Assembly: GCA_024734555.1 (NCBI GenBank)
Contig: JANPWX010000173.1
Coordinates: 248,001-312,000 of the forward strand
Direction: 5' to 3'
DNA length: 64,000 bases
Origin: Trochalopteron elliotii
Taxonomy: Eukaryota; Chordata; Aves; Passeriformes; Leiothrichidae
How positions within the stretch are numbered: the first letter of the stretch is position 1; each line of letters opens with the position of its first letter. Positions 25,501 through 36,630 of the stretch are shown here, in pieces. A program made the translations under genes and the position numbers. The notes under the pieces were generated by a model. It was not told the DNA's origin, did no database searches, and worked only from the letters and a program-made list of their open reading frames with translations.

Positions 25501-27937
25501 CTAACACTGGAATTTAAAAGATTGTTTATAGAGTATTGGTTACACATGAGGTACTGTAGAAACTGGTCCTCTGACAAATAGCTTGCAGCCTGGATAAATA
25601 TGCTACTCCAGGATTCCTTCTATGCTGCAGAAATTATTTTGGCAATCCTATCTCCAATTTCTGTCCTCCATAATCTTTGTTCAAAACAATGTCTTTTCTA
25701 TTGAAGCTGAGTTGCTAACCTTTTTATAGTGGTTACAGTAAAAATAGTTATGAGGCTATGATATATGAATATTATACTGAAACCAGCTTCTTAACAATAT
25801 AACAATGGTTAATCAGCTGCAGCATTGCTTCAAGTGCATTAATTGCCAAAAACCATAACCAGATGCTTATTAGAGCCTTCTAGTCATTATGAGACATTAA
25901 TTGCACTGATTCAGAAGCCCTTTTCTCTTACATAACATTACTTACAGCATCAGTGTAGGTGTGCTGAAACATCAGTTTTGAACAATATCAGTGCTTCATG
26001 TTGTTGCTCCAAAAAAAGGCCAAAAAATGTGAGCCTTCAATAACTAAATGATAGACAGACTCTTAGATTTTTCATGTTCCCAAGTGGCAGAGGTTGAAGT
26101 TTCAGGCTACAGATGAAATATACATGATACATTCCTCAGCTAATTATTTGTCAGTATATTAATAAATCACACCAGTCCCTGCAAGGCTATCTAAATTTAG
26201 AAGGTTCATGAAATGTAATACATAATTAATACCCTTAGATTGGATGGCTTAAAGGCAAGTGATTTCCTGATCTCATATGAAGTAGAGAACATTTATCATT
26301 GTCCAAGTCATGAATTGCCAGCATGCCTGCTTTTTGGGACTGTGTATAAATGTTTCAGTCATTTATTCTGGTTCATGAGGAGAAAACAGAAAATACATAA
26401 CAAGCGGAGCTAGAATTTTTTTTTAAAACTCATGAAGTTGTGTTTATGAATGATCAAGGAATAAAATCCAATATGTGCACATAAGGGTAATGAATTGACA
26501 TTTGATCAAAATCATCAATGGGACATTTACCACTGATATCACAAGATTGTTGTCACGTAACAAATATATGCGTGCAAATACCTGCATGCAAAATTCCCCA
26601 ACTATTCAGGTATGCGTCTTCATGTTCTCCAATCCCTTCTCAAAATATTCATCAACATTATAGGAAGATGGTCTTCACAGCTTCCCACACTTCACCTCTC
26701 TTGCCCTTTGCTCTGTGGCTCCCCATAGGACTCCTTCTCTGGTCTAATTTTCTCTTTTCCTTTATGTTTTATATTTGCATGTCATTATTCAAGAGGGAAA
26801 AAACTACAGTGTACAGAATTCATCTTTCCCCAGATGTAAAGAAACTCAGTTTTTGCACGGTTTGCTAAACCTTGCTGGACTGATACACTCTACAATGGGT
26901 TTTATATATCTGCAAGGTTTCTACAGGCAAGACTGCAGACAAACATATAGGTCGACTGGAGACAGTGTCTTGTACATTTCTCCTCCACTTTCCTATCATC
27001 CACAAAGGCAAGCTTTATTTCTGAGAAAAATTGCCAAAGAGTATGAATTAAGTTGCAAAATCACACAGAATCACAGTATCGCGTTCTACAAAAATGCTTC
27101 TGCTTTTCTCTATAGATATGAACTCTCCTGTCTGAATAGAATATTACCTGACTAGGAAAGCATCCCTTCAATATCAAGCTACCAGAAGCAAAGCTCCCTC
27201 CTCTCCTTCAGACATTCTCTAGTATCTTTCTGACCACTGTGGATGGCACCATACAAGTCTTTCCTACTGTGGAGAAAACAAGCAAAAACTTCACTGATGA
27301 GGTTACTTTTCCCCAGGCCTGTGACAAAATTTATACCATCGTTTATGTAGTATTATTTACATGATTAATTTCTCAAAACTTCATCAAGCAGGTGGCTTAA
27401 AATCTTCTAAAAATTCAGTGGTTAGAATAGTCTGTAAGTCCAACTGCAACAGAGCTGACCATTTTTATCCTGTCTCTTGGGTCATATGTGACCCACTCCA
27501 CTCAGAAAAGGTAGAGTGCAAGCAGAAAAGGTAGTGCAGGAAAGTGCAACCATCAAGAATCAGAGGTGAAAAATTAAGTTAGTAAATTTTTTATCATATA
27601 ATAAAAGAGGAGAAAAAGTAACCATCTCTAGGTCAAGGAAAAGGAAAATAAATACACAGCAAATGGCTCCATAGTGACAAGTGTTGAAAAAGCAGTTTTT
27701 GAAGTGAAACTTCTTTTCAAGCTAACTAATTCCTTGAAATATTTCCCAAAATCTCTATTCTGCAATTGAACATATCTTCGCAATTGCAACTTAGGCCACT
27801 TCTTGCCTATGTGGACAGATACATGGGCAGTATTGAATATAGACTCAGTACCATTGGAGAGGAGGGCCACCTGGATAAAATTCCGTTTCAGTCAGGTGTG
27901 TAACTTTAGTACGAATCTCATCTCTTACTTGACCTGA
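19553..27937. other. Unique DNA, no gene recognised
   Basis: No repeat family or coding exon is supported. An interrupted CA tract lies at about 23623-23651. ORFs reach 126 codons (26775-27155, plus strand) and 111 codons (23482-23817, minus strand), but they overlap ORFs in other frames and show no domain. The stretches 21085-21255 and 25795-25945 are rich in TAATTA-type motifs and are listed as findings. Confidence 0.55.
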
Positions 27938-28479
27938 TGTCCTGGTAGCAGCTGGGATGGAGTTCATTTTCTTCTCGGTAGCTGGTGCTCAGCTGTGTTT
28001 CAGATTTAGCATGAGAATGATGTTTACAACAAACTGATGTCATTGGTGTTGTTCAGTAGTGCTTACACAAAGTCAAAGACTTTTCAGTGTCATGATCTGT
28101 GAGTGAAGAGGTTCACAAGCAGCTGGGGGTGAGCAAAGATGGGACAGCTGATCCAAACTGGCCAAGGGAATATTCCATGCCTTAGAATGTCATGCTCAGC
28201 ATATGAACTGAGGGGAATTGGCCATGTGCCATGGACAGCTGCTCAGGCTGGGCATTGGTCATAGTGTGGTGAACAATGGTATTGTGCATCACTCCTTCTT
28301 CTTGGGTTTTATTCCTCTCTCTCCCTCCTTTTCATTGTTATCATTATTATCATTAGTATTATTATATTTTACTTAGTTTTGATTATTAAACTATTACTAT
28401 CTTAACACAAAAGGGTGGGAAAGAGGAAGTGGGAGGAGAGGCATGACACTTAATTGCCAGCTGGAGTTAAGGCATGACA
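27938..28479 (+). mobile_element. Solo LTR of an avian ERV (ERVL-like)
   Basis: The element starts TGTCCTGGTAGCAGCTGGGA and ends GCATGACA, so it has TG...CA ends. The 5' part (cagctgggatggagtt, then agctggtgctcagctgtgtt) and the 3' part (aattgccagctggagttaa) match, in order, the LTR common in passerine genomes that I remember as ERVL-like. ATTAAA at 28385-28390 is a plausible variant poly(A) signal, which supports plus orientation. No internal retroviral sequence adjoins it, so it is a solo LTR of 542 bp. Flanking pentamers do not match, suggesting an old insertion or slightly wrong edges. The family name is from memory. Confidence 0.8.
28385..28390 (+). promoter_or_regulatory. Putative LTR poly(A) signal, ATTAAA
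   Basis: The hexamer ATTAAA sits about 90 bp before the 3' end of the LTR, where the R/U5 boundary would be expected. Activity is unknown. Confidence 0.4.
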
Positions 28480-28842
28480 TCTACTTTCAAGCAACTATTT
28501 TCCTGGCTTTCACATACATAAATTTATTCCACAAATATTCATAGATAGGTGATCAGAAGAAAACTTGTTCCTGTGCTTTTTTTTTTGTCACTGGATGCTT
28601 ACTTTTTACCTCAGAAAACCCAATATATGGGTACAAATAAAACCTGGATTTCAGGCAGGAAAAAACCCTTTTTTCATGTTACCTCCTTGCTGTCTTTACT
28701 TTGAAAGATCTTTTGCCATATATGTACAAAATGGAATTATTCTTTTTATCACCTCCCTTCTGATATCTTCAATATCTGTTTGTTTCAGGACTTCAGGACT
28801 CTAGTAAAACTGATGATGGCTTCGCTGTTGTCTGTTACACAG
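28480..28842. other. Spacer between two LTRs
   Basis: This 363-bp AT-rich spacer has an ORF of 79 codons, mostly hydrophobic, and no retroviral motif. It therefore looks like host DNA between two independent insertions rather than an internal region. Confidence 0.6.
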
Positions 28843-29514
28843 TGTCCTAGGGTGACTTGATAATGCTTGTATCCCTAATTGTCTGTTCTGCTTATGCTGG
28901 GTATTGAGTTCTGTGCTATTAAAACTAGATCTGAAAGTGAAGCGGGGGAGAAGGAGAAGTGGTGGAATGTCTGAGGTGGCTGTATTAAAAAACATAGAGA
29001 TTAGAGCTTCAGCTTTCTCTCTCATGGACTGCGTCATCTGTATCACAGACAGAGGGAGAGAGCTCTCCTTTTCTTTTTTAGTTTTTTTAGCTAGCTGAGG
29101 CAGAGAAGCTCCCTGGACTGTGGTTTTTCTTTTTCTTGGAATGGATCAACCTTGCTCTGGACCAAAACCCCAGAAGAACACTGGGAGCTCACACCTGTGA
29201 CCAACCAGGACCCAGGACGTGGCATTTTCCAGTGCAAGAGGGAGTGATAAGAGGCTGAGTGAGCTGAGCTACACCCCATGACAAGGACTTTCTGAATTTG
29301 CCATCTCTTCATAATAGCAAGAGGTTAAATTGTTTAATATTATTTATTTTTTCCATGTTTGTGAGTACTTTGCTTGTTAAATAAACAGTTTTTTCCACTT
29401 CTCTGGACTGAGGTTTATGTCTCCCCAACAGGCAAGGGGAGTGGCTGCTTGAATTTGCGTTCTAGAGAGACCCCACTTGGAGGTTTCCTCTCAAATTTGC
29501 CCTAAACCAGGACA
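28843..29514 (+). mobile_element. Solo LTR of a passerine ERV
   Basis: The 672-bp element starts TGTCCTAGGGTGACTT and ends AAACCAGGACA. Its terminal TGTCCT and AGGACA are perfect inverted repeats. The flanking pentamers are CACAG (28838-28842) and CTCAG (29515-29519), a 4/5 match that fits a mutated 5-bp target-site duplication. AATAAA lies at 29380-29385, about 130 bp before the end, setting the plus orientation. I recognise the opening sequence as a recurrent songbird LTR, though I cannot name the family. No gag, pol or env sequence adjoins it. ORFs across it are chance. Confidence 0.88.
29380..29385 (+). promoter_or_regulatory. LTR poly(A) signal, AATAAA
   Basis: A canonical AATAAA follows a T-rich stretch and precedes a T-rich and GT-containing downstream region inside the LTR at 28843-29514. 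This is the arrangement expected at the R/U5 boundary. Confidence 0.65.
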
Positions 29515-32500
29515 CTCAGAAAGTGCTGCTTGCTGAATGTAGAGGCAAAGACTACAGAGGGAATCACTGACATGCTTTTTCAAAGATGTCATCTTCCGTA
29601 TCTCTGCCTTATCTTGCCCATATTATGGGAGAAAAATTTATCATCCTGCCTCTCTTCTCATATATTTCATTAACATCCTTCTTTTATGCAACTGATGCTA
29701 GAATTGTGTGAGGGTTTTCTGTAGTCCACTGCTGGTTTTCATCAGTATTTTCAGAAGACTCTCCTATAATCTATTAGTCTAGCATTGATATTATGCAAAG
29801 AATGTTTTTATCTGTTACCCTTATTTGGTATTGTTATTAGTTTGTTGTTATATTTATTATATTTGATTAGTCTTATTATAATGTAAAGAGTTGAATGTGC
29901 AAATCTAAGATAAACATATTCGAATGGCTTAGTTGCTGCTTCTGCAATGATCTAAATGGTTATGTGATTTGTACATCTATCACACACTAATATATATTGA
30001 ATACCTTTTATTTGAAATAAATGCCTGTATATCTGGTCAGTAGAGAAACAGAGGATAACTTATTAAAAGCATGAAAATTACTTTTTCTCTTCTTAAAACA
30101 GCCATAAGTCTATATGTCAGTCTATAATGCCATTCCTTTTTGAATGCAGAATTTCCTGTTAGAGTAATTACAATAATCAGACCGAAACAATTACAGTAAT
30201 CACATCTTGAACTTTACATATTTCATTAGAAATATGTAAAAGGGAAAAATTATATTCTATTGTTATAGAAAAGGGAAAAATTTTCCTTATAGAACTTGCA
30301 AGCAGCCTCAAACATATATTTTATAAAGTTATTTCATTTTTATAATTTAAAAGTTAAAAAATTTTCTCTGGTCAAACAGGTCAGAAATGCTTTTCTTACT
30401 ATAGGAATATTTTGTATGAATGACATATATCTCTTGCCCCAAATTGTTCTTGAACGTAAAAGTGTTTGTACACTGATAAAACAGTAAAAATTATTTCTTA
30501 AGAGTTCTTACATTTTCCAACATATTGAATTTAATTTTTATCTCTCTTCTATGGTTTAACTCTGGAGATTTTTCTACAGAACTGTAGAAATGTTAAAAAA
30601 CTAGATATTCAGAAATACTTTCAGAGATATATCTTTAGAGATATCAGCATGTACACTTGGAATGTCCTAAAATTACAAAAGTACTGTACCTGAAGGTGAT
30701 AGACTGAGTTCCTTGATCTCTCCTCCCCTTTTCGGTTGAAGGGTAAGATCAGACACTTCAAATGTTCCAGTTTAGACCCAGGGGAAAAATAGAATGCTTG
30801 TTCTATTACGTACTTGAAAAGTGGAAGATTTATTTTAAGAGAGATTGATGGTTAACACCGTAAGGAAAGGGCAAGAATAATACCTAAAAATAATGTGAAA
30901 GAAAGGGTAATAGATCAAGATATTTTATTTCAGATCTTTGTACGGAGGGAAAGCATGCCAATCTTTTAAAATTGTTTGCCTGTCCTTGTGTTTTCATTTT
31001 GTCTTACTGTACTACTTAAGATCATTCAGATCAGCACTAAAATGCATGTATTGTTTAACAGCATCCATGGATTACTTTTCCTATCCAGAACACATCTCCA
31101 AAACAAGGAAGATGTTCAATCAAAGCAGAGACAATGCATCACGGAAATGCAATCTAGACAGTGAACAAGTTCATAGGAAAAAATAAGATCATCTTTCATT
31201 CCAGCTTTATAATCTCTGAATAGCAATTGCTAATTCAAATTTGTTGCACTGCAGTTCCAGCAAGGTAAAATAGCTTAAGTTAAAAAGAAAAAAACCTCTG
31301 AAATTATATACTTACATAATTTTTTGCAATATCCAATTTGCAGGAAACTGTTCTATAAAAAATACACTGCCTTGTAAACACCTGTCCTTTTGCTGAAAAA
31401 AATCAATCTGACAGAAAATCATAAAGAAGTCATAGAGGTCTTTTTAATCAAAAGACACAATTTTTTGTATTCACTTTGTGATAATAGTCACAGTCACACT
31501 GTGAGTCACTGACAATAGTGAGGCAGGATTTCTTCTAAGACAGATCACATCCTACATATGTGCTAGCACTCCAGTCATGTGGTGGGTACACTCTGATCCA
31601 AGGTAGAGCCATACCACTACAAGTTTGCATATTTTGAAGTGTTGATTTTGGCATATGCTAAATGGATATAATTTTGTTTTTAATGAAATAAAAATATTAC
31701 ACAGGATAAACATTAGTACCATTTGTAAGCTGGACACCCCTTGCTTCCATTCTTCATGGGTAGAAACAGACAAAGGTTAGTAACAAAGAGTGAAGATTAA
31801 TTAAATTTTTTGGGGCATGTAACTCCAACAGGAAAGGAGCTATGGACAGGGTGACTATGCTAAAGAACATTGCAACTTCATGAATGGCAAAGGGAATTCT
31901 ATGTACTTCCCCATAAAGTCAAGGTCAGACAAAGAAAAATGCTTCCTGCAAAAACTGGTTATTGACTACATATTTTGAATATTTTTAAGAAGATTTTAAA
32001 AAATAAATCAGCATGAAAGGATGTAACAAATTTATTTTGTATTACTTTAATCCCTCCTTTCATGGTATGATTATTTTGTGATCCTGAGCTATCAATTTAC
32101 TGAATGTTCAGTCTTGAATAGGGATTAAAGTATAATAAACTACTCAAAACAAGCACCCTGTCTGAGGACCAGATTTGGATTTCATATTCAGGACTGTGCA
32201 GCATAATGAGAGAGAGAGATTCGTCCTCTGACCTGTTCCAGTTCTACCATCATGCATCATATTGCTCAATTTCATCCAGAAATAAATGACTGAGAACAGA
32301 CGACAGTCACTTCACAATGTGCTTCAGAATGGCAATCGTATGGTATATTCCAAGCTACACTTGTGATAAAAATGATTATTTACTTTTCTTTCAGTCCATA
32401 AGTTTCCAACAGTGAAATCATATACTCAGTTTTACAAAGAATAGCCACTCAGGGAAATACAATACAACACCTGCAAATTTATAGTTGTAAAATTCTTGCA

Positions 32501-35500
32501 GTGAATATATCAATTTTTTAAATTCAATTTATCATTGAATATGTGTGGCTTTCTTTTCCTTATTATTTTTTATCTGTTTGATTTATAGTTTCAGACCCAT
32601 AATCAATAGCAAGTGCCTGCCTGGAAAAAATGTCCTGCCATTGTTAGAATTTTTGGAGGAAGAGAAGACTCTCTCATGCAAATATTTTATTTAGATTTGT
32701 CTTGCTTCTGCTAATCTGAAATCAATAACCTATTTGAACCTGAAGCCAAAATTGGGATGCACTCACCAAGGGCAAGACTGGTGGCCCTCACTGCACAAAA
32801 CACAATTTGTGTGTTTCCTGAGAAGAACAGGAGGGAGAGACAGGAGCCCTCCACAGCTCTTACCCACACAAGCAGCTAACAGGGAATCTGTGAGGATATA
32901 CATATTTTGTATTATATGTATATACATGAGGTACATATTAATGCAGTTCACAGGCTGCTGGGAAGGCTCCACACACAGCCTGTGTGCACTCAGCCCTCTG
33001 AGACTGTGGGGATGGCTGCACCCCTGGCTGCTGCACACCATGTCGGTGAGAAAAATCAAACCTCACATTTTCAAAACAAAACAACTTTACTTTGTCAGAC
33101 AGTTAGGAACTTGTCAGCAGAAGCAAGTCAAAACACGAGCTGATTCCAGGTGGCCTCATGCCATTTCCTGGCACATGGAACTTTTCCAGATATTTGGACT
33201 AATATAGCTAAAAACGATAACCACAATGGCAGCATTACTGTAGCTAGGCTTTTCTGTATCCACACTTTTATTGTATCTGCTGGGTCAAATACATTGAAAA
33301 ATTGATTTCTGAATGCCCTCAAGTGAAACTGGGCAAATTTCCTCATTTTGCTGGGAGAAGGAGAGGTGCGACAGGGAACTTGCTTCATTTATACAGTAGC
33401 ATGGCTGAATATATAAGCCAGAAACCTCACAGCTTGTCTACCAGTCTGAAATGAGCACTTGAAGAGTTTATGTCATGTTAATACCAAGTAAAATAGCAGC
33501 TTTTCAACCTTATCAGAGTGATTCCAGATGAACCTGTCCCATATAAACAACAGTGATTGCTTAATAAACAAAAAAAATGCTGTACTTGCCCACATTTCCT
33601 TTTTCTCTATATTCTTAAAACCTTGTCAGAAGCCATATAATTTTTTTTTCAAATAAATAAATCAGGGCTAGGCAATGAAGTCTCCCCAGCAATGAAACCA
33701 AAAGATAAAATAGTAGGGAAATGCTCTACAAAATATTTCAATGATAACAGTTTAAGAATTTGAAATAATCAAGTTTTCATTATTGCTGGCTCTAAGCAAA
33801 ACTGTTGTTCATTCATAGTTTGCTATCCCAAAAAAGTGCTAATAATACTGTTGCCTTAGGACATACCAGAGCTGGTGACAGCTGGGAAGTAACATAGTCA
33901 GTTTAATCCAGTACTGAAGCTGAGTTTTCAGCTGACTTGGAATACAGATAAAACCTCATACCTGATTAGAATGTGGATCTTATCTATATGAAGTGCCGAG
34001 TAAGTTTGTCATCCTAGAATATGCGATACATTCTCTTCCTGAGGTGTACAGTCCATCCTCTTACATCTTTTCTCAGACTTCTAATTTTTCCTAAGCTCTC
34101 TAACCTTCCTCTCTGTTCCTTTCTAAATTCCTCCAAGTAAATGCTACATATGGTGCATTATTTCTTTCTTATCACATCACAGAACTTATTTTGTCCACAC
34201 TTTCTCATCTGGTATTCTTTGCTTCAGGCTGAAAATCCCGTGCCCTTCCTGCCAACTGCAGGCAGGAGACCTGCAGCCTTGAAACATGTGGCTGCCTGCA
34301 CATGCCTGCAATGAGGCAGGAGGAAGCTATAAACAAAGGGGTTCGTATTCAGACACCTTCAACAAATAAACCAGATATACAGAGACCAAAATTACACAGA
34401 CAAGTATTTCATGGGGCATAAATCTGCATCCACAAAATAAAAGTTAAGGTTGAGTGCTCTTTAAAAATGTATCCAGAATAAATCTGAAAGCTGGAAAACA
34501 GTAAGTGAATCCTTAATGTGTCATTAGAAATAGACTTTAAAACTTACAAAAATATATACTGTTATCAAGAGCACTCAACATAGCCAACTTAATCCATTTA
34601 GAGCTATATCTTCATACTGTCTTCCTTTTTGCCCATCTGTGCTTGCACAAATCTTTTCTGTCGGATTGCAAAAAGCACCATCAAAGCTTTTGGAAATAAT
34701 CGGTGTCATTAATACCAAGCCCACCCAGGTAGTATGTGTGCATAAATCCTAGAAATAGGTTTTCCCTTCTCATGGATTTAAGAAGCATCATGTCTATTCC
34801 GCATACAGAATTAGAGACAATGATCACTGTTTGAAATGGAGTCTTTAAAAGCATAGCAAACTGCTCTAGAATAACGTATTAAAATAAATAATACTGTCCA
34901 TATTAACAAATTCTCGTGTTACTGTCTGTGTCAGTTTGAGTTTGGATTTAGGTTTTGGGGAGAGGTTGTATTTTTTAAATTATAATTACAGATAGTCATT
35001 TTTAACATACATTTTTAATTAGCTGTTAGGAAGACTTGACCATATATGCAGGCAGTTCTGCCACCAGAGCATGCAGGGCCTGAATTCTATCTAAACTCAT
35101 ATTAAATAGTTGCGTACTTCTATATTGCAAAGCCATGATTGGAATAACAAATTTCAATTATAGCCATATTTTGAACAAGATATCATCTGTGTTTTCGGAT
35201 GAGCTGTTATTTCTCATAGTTCAATTTCCTGTAATGATACTTAATCTAACCCAAGTACTTTAAAAGTAGCTTTTTTGATGGATACCCACTAGTAATTGAA
35301 ATAGCAACCATTTAGTTTAAAAATGAGAATTTTAAGTTCATTATCTGTCCCCTGCAGAATATGCATGGATAATTTAGTCCTACCCATAACTCACTCCTTG
35401 AACAACTCTCATTTGTACTATGAGAGACTATGAGAACCATATGCCCCGTTTTTATTTAGACTTTGATACAAAATACCTAATTTCTGACACAATCAGTTAT

Positions 35501-35950
35501 AGTCTTTCTAGAAACTAGATACTCCTTCCTTTTCTTTCCATGTGCCTTCATTTATGCATGGAAAAATTATTTTTCAGATCAATATTTGCTGAGTGGCATT
35601 TCTGTCTTCTTCTTCTTATTGTGGAGCTAAGCCACTTACAGAATTTTGTTGTTAAAAAACACATTTAATCATCCTAACGATGTTGATCTGTGTGTACAAG
35701 AATAGATGGATATAAAAGTGTCTGCCTACAGAATTTAATAGCTTTCAATAAAATTAGATCCTCTGACTTTATGGATACCAAAGAAGATTACAAGATCCAC
35801 TGAAACAAGCAGATATCTCAAGTCCATCACGTAGACAGAATTCAAGGCTCTGCATCTCAGAAGTAAAGTCAGTGCCAAGAAAACAGAACTCAAGTGTCTG
35901 GAATTTATTTTTCATACGTTTGAGTCTTGATGCAATAAAACCAGGGCCAT
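29515..35950. other. AT-rich unique DNA; one GC-richer patch
   Basis: No gene is recognised. About 32760-33060 is GC-richer and carries the longest ORF of the window (32734-33207, plus strand, 157 codons), but an opposing ORF of 98 codons overlaps it and its sequence shows no domain. About 34220-34340 is a short GC-rich patch with several CTGC/GCAGG repeats. A consensus AP-1 site (TGAGTCA) lies at 31502-31508. Confidence 0.5.
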
Positions 35951-36630
35951 CCTATGGAATCACTGCATGTTTGGGGTTGGAAGAAACCTGTGGAGATCAT
36001 CTAGTACAACAGCCCTGCTAAAGCAGGGTCACCTATTGGAGACTGCATAGGATCACACCAAGGCAGGTTTTGAGTATCTTCAGAGCGGACTCCAAAACTT
36101 CCTAGGGCAACCTCTTCCAGTGTCCTACCACTCTCACAGAAGAGATGGCTATCCTCACATTCACAGGGAGCTTCCTCTCTTTCAGTCTGTGCCCCCTGTC
36201 CCATGCCTTGTTGCTGGGCACCACTGAAAAGAGACTGGTCTGTCCTCTTGACATCTGTCCTTAAGGTATTTGCACACATAAGATCCTCTCTCTGTCATCT
36301 CCAGGCTAAAAAAACTCAACTCTCTCATCCTTTTCTTATGAAAGACACGTTCCAGTCCCCTAATCATCTTCACAGCATTCTGCTGGAATGTCCCCAGTAG
36401 TTTCTTGCACTTCTTGTACTGGAGAACCCAGAACTGGACACATGACTCAGAAGCAGCCTAACTGGGGCAGAGTAAAGAGGCAGAATTGCTTCCTTCAGCA
36501 GTGCTCTTCCTAGTGCAGGCCAGGATACCATTTGCCTTCTTGGTCACAAGGGCGGACTGCTCTTGGACAGCTCATTTCACACCAGGATACCCCAGCTCCT
36601 CCTGCAAAGAGCTGCTTTAATGGTCAACCC
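35951..36630 (-). mobile_element. CR1 LINE, 3' end, about 680 bp
   Basis: The plus strand opens with ggaatcactgcatg and ttggggttggaagaaacc, the reverse complement of the CR1 3' end (…ggtycttccaacc…). It continues through CR1 landmarks in reverse: caacctcttccagtgtc, ctgtgccccctgtccc, ctgctggaatgtccccag and ccagaactggacacatgact. It fades after agagctgctttaatggtcaa near 36630. It is therefore 5'-truncated, covering the last part of ORF2 and the 3' UTR, as is usual for avian CR1. Substitutions and frame breaks show it is dead. The overlapping ORFs on both strands are by-products. Confidence 0.92.

Noticed and set aside
32734..33207. Longest ORF of the window, 157 codons, plus strand
   Set aside because: It overlaps an opposing 98-codon ORF and another frame, shows no domain or codon pattern, and includes low-complexity Ile/Tyr stretches from AT-rich DNA. 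The GC-richer block beneath it may be an old repeat.
36001..36400. ORFs on both strands over the CR1 copy
   Set aside because: They fall in CR1 sequence with frame breaks, and the translation is not an intact reverse transcriptase.
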